64,000 nt of DNA. Source: Geomonas agri (GTDB lineage: Bacteria > Desulfobacterota > Desulfuromonadia > Geobacterales > Geobacteraceae). The notes beneath the pieces were generated by a model. It was given only the letters and a program-made list of their open reading frames with translations, was not told the DNA's origin and did no database searches. The position numbers and the translations under genes were made by a program. Positions 24,962 through 32,277 of this stretch are shown here, one piece after another; the first letter of the stretch is position 1, and every line of letters starts with the position of its first letter. Where the stretch lies: positions 2,082,799 through 2,146,798 of the forward strand of contig NZ_JAINZO010000001.1 of NCBI RefSeq assembly GCF_020179605.1, given 5' to 3'.

Positions 24962-25618
24962 TTATAACCTTTTTGATATAACTTTCATTGAATCAAACAT
25001 ATTGTTGTTGATTCTATCTTCTATGCGTCCGCCTCTTATTATAGCATACAGTATCTTATCTCTTTCATCAAACTTTACTTCAAGTTCGTATGCTTTGTTT
25101 AACTGAATGATAATTATCCCACCGAATTCGCCGCAAAAACCTTGGTAATAAATACAAGCAGGTCCACCCTTAAATGCAATATACTTTGATTTTGATTTGA
25201 TTAACTGTTTAACTACATTATCAAGTGATGCATCACGGTGTATTCCAAAAGCCATTTTTTTTGGATAAGCTTTTACGCCTGTCTCAACCCTTTTGGGATT
25301 GATTGGATTATAATCTTCAAAATAAATATCATATGTGGCTGGATCGTCTTTACTGCCACCATTATCACCGTTTGCAACAACTCCATAATCAAGCAATTTG
25401 GCCTCTAATACTGCCCCTCTTCCAACAGGCTCTACATTATATTGCTCACTAAAAGAATAAATAGATTGAGTTGAGAATGGTTTGTTATCTATTGTGCATT
25501 TAAGTAGGTCGATATTAGGAATATGACTTGATGCAAAACAATTTAATTCGCATGACAATAATATCAATAATATATACGACACTATTGATAAAATTACCCC
25601 AAACCTAGACACAATCAT
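24962..25618 (-). CDS. Hypothetical exported protein (element cargo)
   Basis: A 218-residue protein with an N-terminal signal or anchor (VILSIVSYILLILLSCELNCFA). The mature part has no motif I recognise; cysteines are in GGPACIYYQGFCGEFGG and KCTIDNK. The gene is very AT-rich compared with the chromosome, a sign of foreign origin. Its ATG (25618) is preceded by a run of nine G residues (25621-25629 on the complement) that serves as or lies in the ribosome site. It follows the 25689-26123 gene by 70 bases on the same strand, and both lie between the ~68-bp direct repeats. A surface-exclusion, immunity or toxin role is conceivable but unsupported. Confidence 0.6.
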   Translation of the reverse strand: MIVSRFGVILSIVSYILLILLSCELNCFASSHIPNIDLLKCTIDNKPFSTQSIYSFSEQYNVEPVGRGAVLEAKLLDYGVVANGDNGGSKDDPATYDIYFEDYNPINPKRVETGVKAYPKKMAFGIHRDASLDNVVKQLIKSKSKYIAFKGGPACIYYQGFCGEFGGIIIIQLNKAYELEVKFDERDKILYAIIRGGRIEDRINNNMFDSMKVISKRL

Positions 25619-25688
25619 GTCCCCCCCCCTTTACTTTTAGAAAAATTTATCAGTCAAATTAAAAATGCATTCCATATACAATTAACTA

Positions 25689-26123
25689 TTATTTCCAACT
25701 CTGCTTTAAACTGTACATTCCTAATAAAACGCCAATTACGCCTGAGACAGCACCAACAATACCAAGCCAAACAGCAACACGAACTACAAGCTGTGGGTGG
25801 TCAATACCTGCGCGAATCTTGAATTTACAAGAATTAGTTGCAACCACGCTAATATCATAATTTTCCTGAGTATTGAATATATCAAGTTTTGCCCTGAACC
25901 AACTGTTCATTACAATAGAATTAACAGGGTCATCAATAATAAAGCGAGGTTGTTTATTATACTCACGCAGGAAATTATTATCTATTTGTAGTGCCTCACA
26001 GTATATTGCCTTACCATTCTTAGTGTTAATAACCTTAACTACAGATCTAGGAAGAAGCCCTTCCTTAAGTAGCCAAACATGCCCTTCGTTGATGTCATTT
26101 TTAAGTGAAGCGAATACTCTCAT
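25689..26123 (-). CDS. Hypothetical protein with C-terminal membrane anchor (element cargo)
   Basis: A 144-residue protein from ATG 26123, chosen because GGAGAG stands a few bases upstream; an extended frame reaches 26174 but enters the direct repeat. The body (MRVFASLKNDINEGHVWLLK, PRSVVKVINTKNGKAIYCEA, VMNSWFRAKLDIFNTQENYD) is soluble. The last ~35 residues include one hydrophobic helix (VAVWLGIVGAVSGVIGVLLGMY). It is tail-anchored in appearance and very AT-rich. Together with the exported protein downstream it makes a two-gene cargo cassette. No family is recognised. Confidence 0.6.
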   Translation of the reverse strand: MRVFASLKNDINEGHVWLLKEGLLPRSVVKVINTKNGKAIYCEALQIDNNFLREYNKQPRFIIDDPVNSIVMNSWFRAKLDIFNTQENYDISVVATNSCKFKIRAGIDHPQLVVRVAVWLGIVGAVSGVIGVLLGMYSLKQSWK

Positions 26124-26144
26124 GCACTCTCCGTAAACATACCT

Positions 26145-26212
26145 ACCATCGGCATCTTGAGACCCCACCCTCAATCTGTAAAGGCTCAGTATTTCATAGG
26201 GGAGTGGGTCAC
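26145..26212. repeat. Direct repeat B, right of cargo genes
   Basis: A 68-base unit matching 24739-24805 with about six differences and one gap. The inverted arms are kept approximately (GACCC... and ...GTGGGTC). The pair brackets exactly the two AT-rich genes at 24962-26123. Confidence 0.8.
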
Positions 26213-26415
26213 TGTGTGTCCCCTTACGCCCCCCCCGTCACGCAAAGCCCACTTCTAGCAAAATCTGTCCTTTTTTTAGCATGTCTTTTTTTTTAAATCA
26301 AAAACATTCTAATCCCCCCTAATTAGAGTTGTCAAAATGTAAACTTATTGGTTGACACTACGTCAACTATAGAGTATTTACGTTTTTCATAACGTCAACT
26401 AAACGAGGGCCGAGT
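26213..26415 (+). promoter_or_regulatory. Homopolymer-rich spacer with promoter and operator-like palindrome
   Basis: TTGACA (26352-26357) and TATTTA (26375-26380) are 17 bases apart and form a plausible sigma-70 promoter for the gene at 26416. The palindrome GTTGAC-N5-GTCAAC (26351-26367) covers the -35 box, and a further half-site GTCAAC lies at 26394-26399, as expected for a repressor. The left part has runs of eight C and of seven and ten T. Confidence 0.55.
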
Positions 26416-26898
26416 ATGAAAAAAGCGTTTCCTTTCGTAGATATCCCCGACCAGTACAAAGAAATTATCGGGGAAGCAGCCCCCGGCACACGGCTATACA
26501 AGACTGTCGGAGATAGGCAGCAATTCCGAGCTTGGAGCGATGCCGTGTTTGAAATTTGTGCAGGAGAAGGCGCTGTCTCTCCTGGCGGTGCGTCCCTTTA
26601 CACCTATGCAACTAGGGCAGGCGTACATAAACGGCTCAAAGAAGGGCGTTTGACTGGTTTCTGCTTCAGCATCACCACTGATAGCAAGTTGATAAAAGGA
26701 CGGAAAACTCTCGAAGAAGGTGGTAGGCCCTATGTCTATATTCCCTATAGTGAATGTAAAGCATGGGCTTCGGAACTCGAAGAAAGATCAAAATTTGAAG
26801 ACATCGACTCCATAAAATCAGAAGCAGCTGGTTCAAAAAAAGACCTGGATGATAGCTTTATGCTGCCATCAAAGGATTGGCGTAAAAAATTGAAATGA
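26416..26898 (+). CDS. Hypothetical element protein with possible helix-turn-helix
   Basis: A 160-residue soluble protein. The middle (ATRAGVHKRLKEGRLTGFCF) looks like a short helix-turn-helix, and the C-terminal third is charged (EERSKFEDIDSIKSEAAGSKK). No family is recognised. It is the first plus-strand gene behind the promoter at 26351-26380. It ends within a few bases of the next small gene, so it is the head of the replication operon. It might regulate copy number or bind the origin, by position only. Confidence 0.55.
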   Translation: MKKAFPFVDIPDQYKEIIGEAAPGTRLYKTVGDRQQFRAWSDAVFEICAGEGAVSPGGASLYTYATRAGVHKRLKEGRLTGFCFSITTDSKLIKGRKTLEEGGRPYVYIPYSECKAWASELEERSKFEDIDSIKSEAAGSKKDLDDSFMLPSKDWRKKLK

Positions 26899-26915
26899 GG
26901 AAGGAGGTGCTTAAA

Positions 26916-27083
26916 GTGGCGCAAAAACGTATAAGAGTCAGGGTATGTGATCTTCCCCTATTGTTAGAAGTGGAAGTTCCTCACGGTGAAGAGGTATATG
27001 AAATTAAACCAACAAGAAATCGCCTTGGAGTCTTCTTGAACAAAGTTACCACCCCTTTCAGAGAGTTACTGAAGGGCAAATAA
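26916..27083 (+). CDS. Small basic element protein
   Basis: About 55 residues (AQKRIRVRVCDLPLLLEVEV, then HGEEVYEIKPTRNRLGVFLN and KVTTPFRELLKGK). I chose GTG 26916 because AAGGAGGT stands 7 bases upstream. An ATG at 26895 overlapping the previous stop is also possible and would add 7 residues. It is basic and without a membrane segment; it may bind nucleic acid, but nothing shows it directly. Confidence 0.5.
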   Translation: MAQKRIRVRVCDLPLLLEVEVPHGEEVYEIKPTRNRLGVFLNKVTTPFRELLKGK

Positions 27084-27113
27084 TTTTCCATCGACATCTG
27101 ATTCCCCGCCCAA

Positions 27114-27176
27114 TAGCAAGCAAATCCTTCCTGGTATTAGCAAGCAAGGGGCAATTTCTAATGCGTCAAAGACGCA
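27114..27176. repeat. Iteron-like repeats and hairpin before rep (candidate origin)
   Basis: TAGCAAGCAA occurs at 27114-27123 and 27138-27147 (24 bases apart). It is followed by the inverted repeat TGCGTC-AAA-GACGCA at 27162-27176, just before the rep ribosome site (AAGGAG). Repeats next to a hairpin are what a rolling-circle Rep would recognise and nick. Confidence 0.4.
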
Positions 27177-27191
27177 AAAAGGAGTTGTGCC

Positions 27192-28349
27192 ATGACTTGC
27201 TACGATCCCACCGACATTCAACAACAACAAGAGTTTAGGCCCGCAGCCTCTGCCTGTGGTCCCGGCGCTGCCGGGGGCATAGGCGGTGGGGCGGAACAGG
27301 TTTTAGCCCCCTCGCCACAACCGCAGCTGTCACTCCCAGGCTTAGAGGCATTTTTGCCGCCGCAGGCGGCGCCTCTTGAACTTGATATATGTCCCATAAC
27401 TCTGACAGAGGACACCAAGAGACTTCTTGAGAAGTGGGACAAGGAAAGGGCTGTTAGTCGTGGTGCCTGCCTTACCATTTACCCCAGCGGAGAAATCTCC
27501 GCAGGCTATTTCCGTTCCGGTCGCCGATCGGTTCCCAAGCGAGCAGAAAAGCTGGTTTCTGTATCCTTCACAACCAGAGCACGTAAAACCATCCGCAGGG
27601 CCGTGGAGTGCTCGTCTGTAGAGTTCAAGCTCTTTGTAACGCTCACCTTTGATCCCAAAATAGCGCAGCTCAATGATTCCGGCCAAGTTGACCAAGAGTG
27701 GGCGAAGACCCGATTCAAGCGATTCCTCAATACCGTCAAAAAGAAGTATGACCGACTTCTCGAAAAGACCCGCAAGGCGCAACAGGAGCTTAGCTATATC
27801 TGGGTAGCTGAGATCCAGGAACAGCACACCAAGAATATCCACTTCCATATCCTGTTCGATCACCCCTTCATCCCCGCACAATGGCTCGCTAAGATCTGGG
27901 ATCAAGCGCCCAACAGTGTCAACGTCAAGCGCTTAAACAACCAGGAGCATGCTGTCAGGTACATGCTCAAATACATGGGCAAAGGGCATTGTCCCATTGA
28001 GGGGAAACGATACGGTATGACCAAGAACCTCCTGGATAGCATTAAGCCCCTGAAGATCCGTTATGAGGGCGACGAACGGAGGGAAGCATTCAGGACCGTC
28101 AAGCGAAAGTTTTATTGGGAAATTGAGAACAATGGTGGACACGTCTCGGATTTTGGCCTGTCCATCCCCGCCCCTCGTCGGGAGAAGATCTGGCGAGATA
28201 AAGACGGTCGGCACCGGACAACCAAAGGCGTTCCTCCTGACCTCGCGCAAAGGTTCCTGCAAGCTCTGGACAAACCTATGAAGCGCATTGACTGGGAAAA
28301 CGAAGTCCTTGGGATCACTCCTGAAGACGATTCCGATGTTCCGTTCTAA
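27192..28349 (+). CDS. HUH-endonuclease replication initiator (rolling-circle Rep)
   Basis: A 385-residue protein. The three HUH motifs are visible: FVTLTFDP (148-155, motif I), NIHFHILFD (215-223, metal-binding His217 and His219) and AVRYMLKYMGKG (254-265). In the last, Tyr257 and Tyr261 are spaced as in two-tyrosine (phiX174 gpA-like) Rep proteins. The first ~60 residues are Pro/Gly/Gln-rich and look disordered. The C-terminal part has no helicase motifs. It should nick one strand at an origin and start rolling-circle replication of the excised element. AAGGAG precedes the ATG. Confidence 0.88.
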   Translation: MTCYDPTDIQQQQEFRPAASACGPGAAGGIGGGAEQVLAPSPQPQLSLPGLEAFLPPQAAPLELDICPITLTEDTKRLLEKWDKERAVSRGACLTIYPSGEISAGYFRSGRRSVPKRAEKLVSVSFTTRARKTIRRAVECSSVEFKLFVTLTFDPKIAQLNDSGQVDQEWAKTRFKRFLNTVKKKYDRLLEKTRKAQQELSYIWVAEIQEQHTKNIHFHILFDHPFIPAQWLAKIWDQAPNSVNVKRLNNQEHAVRYMLKYMGKGHCPIEGKRYGMTKNLLDSIKPLKIRYEGDERREAFRTVKRKFYWEIENNGGHVSDFGLSIPAPRREKIWRDKDGRHRTTKGVPPDLAQRFLQALDKPMKRIDWENEVLGITPEDDSDVPF

Positions 28350-28360
28350 GGAGGGGTGCA

Positions 28361-28540
28361 GTGGACGATTTTTCTATTGACGCTGTTTTTGTCACCGAAT
28401 GTCTGGCGACCTTTACCCCAAAAGAAACCGTTGCCTTTCAGGTCTACCTTAACCGGTATCTTAGCGATGGTCGCCTTACGGAAGAGGATGCTTTAGAAGC
28501 GGCCTGTCGCCGTGTAAAAGGGGTGAAATGCCATGACTGA
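28361..28540 (+). CDS. Small element protein (59 codons)
   Basis: The frame from GTG 28361 reads VDDFSIDAVFVTECLATFTP, then KETVAFQVYLNRYLSDGRLT and EEDALEAACRRVKGVKCHD. It is preceded by a strong AAGGAGG 7 bases upstream, 11 bases after the rep stop, and overlaps the next gene by 8 bases. This tight packing supports translation. It is acidic with a helical middle. Function unknown. Confidence 0.65.
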   Translation: MDDFSIDAVFVTECLATFTPKETVAFQVYLNRYLSDGRLTEEDALEAACRRVKGVKCHD

Positions 28541-28835
28541 TAGCAACCCCTCTTTCCCCCAGGATGGCCAGCTCGAATTTCTCACTATTGAGCAATTAGC
28601 GGAGCGCTTGCACGTGTCCAGGGCAACTCTTTTCACCTGGAAGCAATCTGCACAACTCGTTCATGGGCGTCATTACCTGCAACGTGGCCGGGTACTGCGA
28701 TTTGTTTGGTCGGCTGAACTCGCGCTGCTTCTCTTCTCCAACTCGGCCTCACCTGGCTCCATGTCCCATCCAGGGCGACCTTCTTCCAAGAGTCCCAACC
28801 TTACCAAAGGACGGGCCGTAAATTGGGATTATTGA
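28533..28835 (+). CDS. Excisionase-like helix-turn-helix protein
   Basis: A 100-residue protein. FLTIEQLAERLHVSRATLFTWK is a MerR/excisionase-type helix-turn-helix near residues 16-37, followed by a wing (RHYLQRGRVLRFVWSAELALLL) and a basic tail. The position directly before the integrase is that of a recombination directionality factor (Xis), which would favour excision. It overlaps the 59-codon gene upstream, and its end lies about 70 bases before the integrase start. Confidence 0.7.
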   Translation: MTDSNPSFPQDGQLEFLTIEQLAERLHVSRATLFTWKQSAQLVHGRHYLQRGRVLRFVWSAELALLLFSNSASPGSMSHPGRPSSKSPNLTKGRAVNWDY

Positions 28836-28903
28836 TCGGGACATTAAATGTGATATGGTTCCCCTCGGACTTTGGCCGGTGGGGATGTGGACAGGAGACA
28901 TCC

Positions 28904-30250
28904 ATGAAACACAAAACCCACCAAGACGTTTTGCTCTTTGACATCGACGACAAGAAACAGGGAACCATCATCAGAAAACCTGGGTCGCGCAACCTCTACT
29001 TCCTTTTCTACTACTTCAACCGGCGTGTCGAAAAAACAACCGGCCTCCCCGACACCAAGAAGAACAGGGATAAAGCTCGGCTCTGGCTGGATCGGGCAAT
29101 GGAAAAGATCGCAGCAAGCAAGTTCGTCTTTGCTGACGCCTTCCCTGGAGCATCTGAAGAGGAAAAGGCTTACTTCGCCAAACTAGAGGGGTGGCAATAC
29201 ACCCCTGAGCCTAGGGATATCCTCTTCGGGGCTTACGTCCAGGAATGGTTTGAAAGTGTTTGGAGCAATTACCCCGTAGGGACCAAAAAGGACGATTACA
29301 AGCAAATCATCGACTACTGGCTTGTTCCGTACTTCGGGGATATGACCTTCTTCCAGATCAGCGGCGTGGAGCTGCAAAAGTTCATCAGCTCACTGAAGAG
29401 GAAAAAGGGCGTAAAGAAGGGGCTGCCACTTTCAAAAGCGCGGGCCGTGAACATCCTCATTCCCCTTCGTTCCATCTGGAATGATGCCTGCGACCAATTC
29501 AGATGGGTTCTTCACAACCCCTTCACGAACCTGAAAAAGCACCTTCCCAAGACCCGCCCCAAACGCCGGGAGGGCTTTCGCTATCAAGAATGGCAGGAAT
29601 TCCTCAAGCACATTGACCCTTGGTATCAGCCGGTCGTTGAATTGATGCTTCTAACCGGCATGATCAATTCGGAAATGGCGGGGCTTCGGCGAAGTGACAT
29701 CCACCCCGATTACATCATGGTGCAGCACACCAACGTAAGGGGACGTGAACAGGACACGCCAAAAACCTTCTACCGGATACGCAAAATTCCAATCACCAAA
29801 GCAATCCGGCAACGGCTTGACATCCTCCTCTCCAGGAGTACCGGCGATCTGGTTGTCACTACCAAGACCGGAACCGTCTTCCGGCCTGCAAACTTCCTGA
29901 AAGACGTTTGGACCAAGGCGGGAAAAGCAAGCGGCATAACAGACAAGGTGCCTTATTCCCTGCGCCACTCCTTCGCAGCCTGGGCGCTTACTCTTCGGAT
30001 AGATCCTAACCGCCTTGTGCGGCTTATGGGGCATGGATCTAAGAAGATGGTCTATGAGGTATACGGGGATTACATCGAAGGGCTTGAAGAGGATATTTGG
30101 CAGATTTTAGACTACTTCGGAAGAGACTTTATTGAACCCAAGAAGAAACAAGCAGCCAGCATACTAGCTTTCCCAGGTCAACCGTTGACGGTCCCCTCTC
30201 CTGTCCTCACCTTGCCAACAGCAATAAACGAAAGCCCCGACTCTCTCTGA
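28904..30250 (+). CDS. Tyrosine site-specific integrase
   Basis: A recombinase of 448 residues from ATG 28904 (GGAGA upstream). The N-terminal half has an Arm/core-binding domain (NRRVEKTTGLPDTKKNRDKA, SNYPVGTKKDDYKQIIDYWL). The catalytic domain is about 235-400. The second Arg and His are in YSLRHSFAAWAL, GH is in RLMGHGSKK and the nucleophile Tyr is in VYEVYGDYIEG. At the place of the first catalytic Arg (usually TGxR) the sequence is TGMINSE, so that residue is missing or shifted. The gene ends about 75 bases before the att site, as usual. It inserts the element into tRNA-Gly. A related remnant lies at 24072-24242. Confidence 0.9.
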   Translation: MKHKTHQDVLLFDIDDKKQGTIIRKPGSRNLYFLFYYFNRRVEKTTGLPDTKKNRDKARLWLDRAMEKIAASKFVFADAFPGASEEEKAYFAKLEGWQYTPEPRDILFGAYVQEWFESVWSNYPVGTKKDDYKQIIDYWLVPYFGDMTFFQISGVELQKFISSLKRKKGVKKGLPLSKARAVNILIPLRSIWNDACDQFRWVLHNPFTNLKKHLPKTRPKRREGFRYQEWQEFLKHIDPWYQPVVELMLLTGMINSEMAGLRRSDIHPDYIMVQHTNVRGREQDTPKTFYRIRKIPITKAIRQRLDILLSRSTGDLVVTTKTGTVFRPANFLKDVWTKAGKASGITDKVPYSLRHSFAAWALTLRIDPNRLVRLMGHGSKKMVYEVYGDYIEGLEEDIWQILDYFGRDFIEPKKKQAASILAFPGQPLTVPSPVLTLPTAINESPDSL

Positions 30251-30287
30251 GAACCTTCTTAGTGAAAGGTTTGGTGAAAGTCGGGGC
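30234..30287 (+). terminator. Terminator after the integrase
   Basis: GCCCCGACT (30234-30242) pairs with AGTCGGGGC (30279-30287), with a 36-base loop. The first arm overlaps the integrase 3' end. The remnant at 24247-24289 is its counterpart. Confidence 0.6.
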
Positions 30288-30326
30288 AAAAGAAAAGGAA
30301 TCCCGAAGGATTCCTTGTTGTTAGTA

Positions 30327-30401
<75 letters not shown>

Positions 30402-30551
30402 TCAACAGAGATCCGTTTTATAGCAAAACCGTCTTGACCAGTCAACCCAAAAAACTGCCCGGCCTGCTATTTTTTTCATCCGCACGGAAAAAGAACGCTG
30501 CGTCAGTATTTTCCGCGGATCTGCTCTCCTGGCGGCTTCGCGTGCTACCGG

Positions 30552-30929
30552 CTACTTGCCGGTAAGCAGCTTGCGGATCATTTCGTAGATCTCTTTCGGG
30601 ACGAAGGGCTTCATCAGGATTCCCTTGGCGCCGGCATCAAGAGCGGCCTGGGTGTCGCAGTCGAAATCGGAGGCGCTGGCAACCAGCACCCGGGCGTTGG
30701 GGTCCAGGGCGAGCAGGTCCTTGGTGGCGTCGATGCCGTTCATGTCCGGCATGTAGATGTCCATGATCACGATGTGCGGGCGCAGGGCGCGGTACCGCTC
30801 CAGGGCCTCGGCACCGTCGCCGGCCTCCCCGACCACGGTGAAACCGATCTTCTCCAAGATGGCGCGCAACACCTGGCGGAAAAATATCTCGTCATCAACG
30901 ATGAGTATTCTCACGTCCTTCAAAGCCAT
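30552..30929 (-). CDS. Single-domain response regulator (CheY-like)
   Basis: A 125-residue receiver domain without output domain. The acidic pair Asp12-Asp13, phosphoacceptor Asp57 (VIMDIYMPDMNG), the switch Ser/Thr region (VASAS) and Lys107 (LMKPF) are all present. It acts by phosphorylation-dependent binding of a partner, for instance a motor or another kinase. No kinase is adjacent; the chemosensory CheA at 36463 lacks a CheY gene in its operon and could be a partner, which is inference. It probably starts at ATG 30929 with GGAGG upstream. Confidence 0.88.
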   Translation of the reverse strand: MALKDVRILIVDDEIFFRQVLRAILEKIGFTVVGEAGDGAEALERYRALRPHIVIMDIYMPDMNGIDATKDLLALDPNARVLVASASDFDCDTQAALDAGAKGILMKPFVPKEIYEMIRKLLTGK

Positions 30930-30995
30930 GCAGACCTCCGCACGCTGATTTCTGCCACTTATTCAGCGTCCTTTTATACGATTTTTTCAAATATG

Positions 30996-31556
30996 TCAAA
31001 AACATCTCTCATTTTTTTGTTCAGTCAATCGATACAGCACCGCTAAGGCGTGACTACTGTAGTAGTGACAGACACGCTTCAAGCCAAAGGGGGCCAACTG
31101 TAAGTCCAGTTTGTCATGGCAGTAGCTCTTTGCGTTACCATCACAGCTGTAATAGTGTTGCAGGACCGAGCCACAGGGTGCATCCTCCTGTCTGCTGTTC
31201 ACCTCGATGAGGAACAGGCCTCCCGGACGCAGGTTGGCCACCACGTTGTCGAGGTACTGTTTTTTGCGGCGGGTGGTCAGGATATTGAAAACGAAGGTGC
31301 ACAGCACCAGGTCCACGCCCAGCCCCGCCTGGGCCAGTTCACCAACCGTCAACAATCCCGCCAGCCTCCCGGCCTCGGGATGGACCGCGAGCGCCTTGAC
31401 CTGTTCCGGGACATCGGCGGCATAGACCTGGAACCCCTCTTCGGTGAGATAAAGCGCGTTGCGCAGCAACCCCGCCCCGTAGTCGAGCACCCTGTGCACC
31501 TTGGCGAGCCTGAAGTAGCACGCGTAGCGGATCACGCTGCTTGCCGGTCTGAGCAT
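30996..31556 (-). CDS. SAM-dependent methyltransferase
   Basis: A 186-residue class I methyltransferase. The glycine-rich motif I is VLDYGAGLLRNALYL. The acidic motif after strand 2 is YAADVPEQ, and the motif after strand 4 is VDLVLCTFVFNIL. Motif LRPGGLFLIEV follows. ATG 31556 has GGGAGA six bases upstream; longer frames have no ribosome site. The substrate is unknown. It is not one of the rRNA methyltransferases I recognise and has no informative neighbours. Confidence 0.78.
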   Translation of the reverse strand: MLRPASSVIRYACYFRLAKVHRVLDYGAGLLRNALYLTEEGFQVYAADVPEQVKALAVHPEAGRLAGLLTVGELAQAGLGVDLVLCTFVFNILTTRRKKQYLDNVVANLRPGGLFLIEVNSRQEDAPCGSVLQHYYSCDGNAKSYCHDKLDLQLAPFGLKRVCHYYSSHALAVLYRLTEQKNERCF

Positions 31557-31718
31557 GTCATTCTCCCGGGCTTGCTGCTGCTGTCGATTCCTCTTACATC
31601 CGTGCAGCAGCATGTGGGCCTTGCACCCGGACAAGTGTATAGCAATCCGGCAAAAGATTAATCTTCTCCAACCAATTTTTCAGCGTCGGCGCCGTTTACG
31701 TTTTTTTGTAAAAATGGG

Positions 31719-31747
31719 TTGACAGGAGACAGGGGCGTTATTATTAT
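31719..31747 (+). promoter_or_regulatory. Sigma-70 promoter of the riboswitch transcript
   Basis: TTGACA (31719-31724) and TATTAT (31742-31747) are 17 bases apart, nearly consensus. Transcription would begin near 31754, exactly where the riboswitch starts. Confidence 0.8.
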
Positions 31748-31754
31748 CACGTCC

Positions 31755-31901
31755 TGTAAAGGGGAGTAGCTATCGACTGGAGAAATGGTCGACCTTTGGT
31801 TCGTCAAGACGGTGGTGACACCCGGGCCCGAGGATAATTCATCTAACAGCAAGACCTTTACCTGTAGCGAGCAGTCGCCCCGGGTAAAGGTCTTTTTTTT
31901 T
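31755..31901 (+). ncRNA. yybP-ykoY (Mn2+) riboswitch with overlapping terminator
   Basis: The conserved entry AAAGGGGAGTAGC (31758-31770), the central TCGTCAA-ACGGTGG (31801-31815) and the exit AGCAAGACCTTTAC (31848-31861) match the manganese riboswitch family. GTAAAGG and CCTTTAC form stem P1. The 3' strand of P1 also begins a terminator: AGACCTTTACC (31852-31862) pairs with GGTAAAGGTCT (31883-31893), followed by eight T. Metal binding should stabilise P1, disrupt the terminator and let transcription continue. A second 9-bp hairpin, GGCGCCGTC/GACGGCGCC (31911-31935), follows before the ribosome site. Confidence 0.92.
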
Positions 31902-31972
31902 ACCGTCACAGGCGCCGTCGTGCTGTGACGGCGCCCTTTGCAAACGGGTAACACCCGGAAGGAGAGGAAATT

Positions 31973-32251
31973 ATGGAACCGAAACAATACATGACCCAAG
32001 TTAAGAAAAAAACGGCGAGAAAGAAAAAGGAGATCAAGGAGCCGGTACTGAAGAACGTGGTATCGCTCAGGGTGAGCGACCAGGAGAAACGCCTCCTGGA
32101 GCGCCTCACCAAGGCCACCTCGCTCAACGTGTCGGACCTGGTGCGCGAGGCGATCGGCTTCTGGATCGCCAAGGGCATCCGCAAGGGGCGCACCCGCGGC
32201 AGTTCGACTGGCAGGATTCCCGTGCAACCGCTGCAGTTGGCCGGCAACTGA
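31973..32251 (+). CDS. Ribbon-helix-helix DNA-binding protein behind the Mn2+ riboswitch
   Basis: A 92-residue protein. A lysine-rich N-terminus (KKKTARKKKEIKE) is followed by VVSLRVSDQEKRLLERLTKAT, SLNVSDLVREAIGFWIAKG, a ribbon-helix-helix of the CopG/Arc type. It probably binds DNA as a dimer. GGAAGGAG precedes the ATG. It is the first gene after the riboswitch, and the Tim44-like gene starts 26 bases after its stop, so both should rise with manganese. Known targets of this riboswitch class are usually Mn exporters, so a regulator is unusual. Confidence 0.75.
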   Translation: MEPKQYMTQVKKKTARKKKEIKEPVLKNVVSLRVSDQEKRLLERLTKATSLNVSDLVREAIGFWIAKGIRKGRTRGSSTGRIPVQPLQLAGN

Positions 32252-32277
32252 ACCAACCACTCAACAGGAGAAACTAC

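Noticed and set aside
26895-26915. Upstream ATG start for the small element protein
   Set aside because: Possible by ATGA overlap, but the strong AAGGAGGT lies after this ATG and is correctly spaced for GTG 26916.
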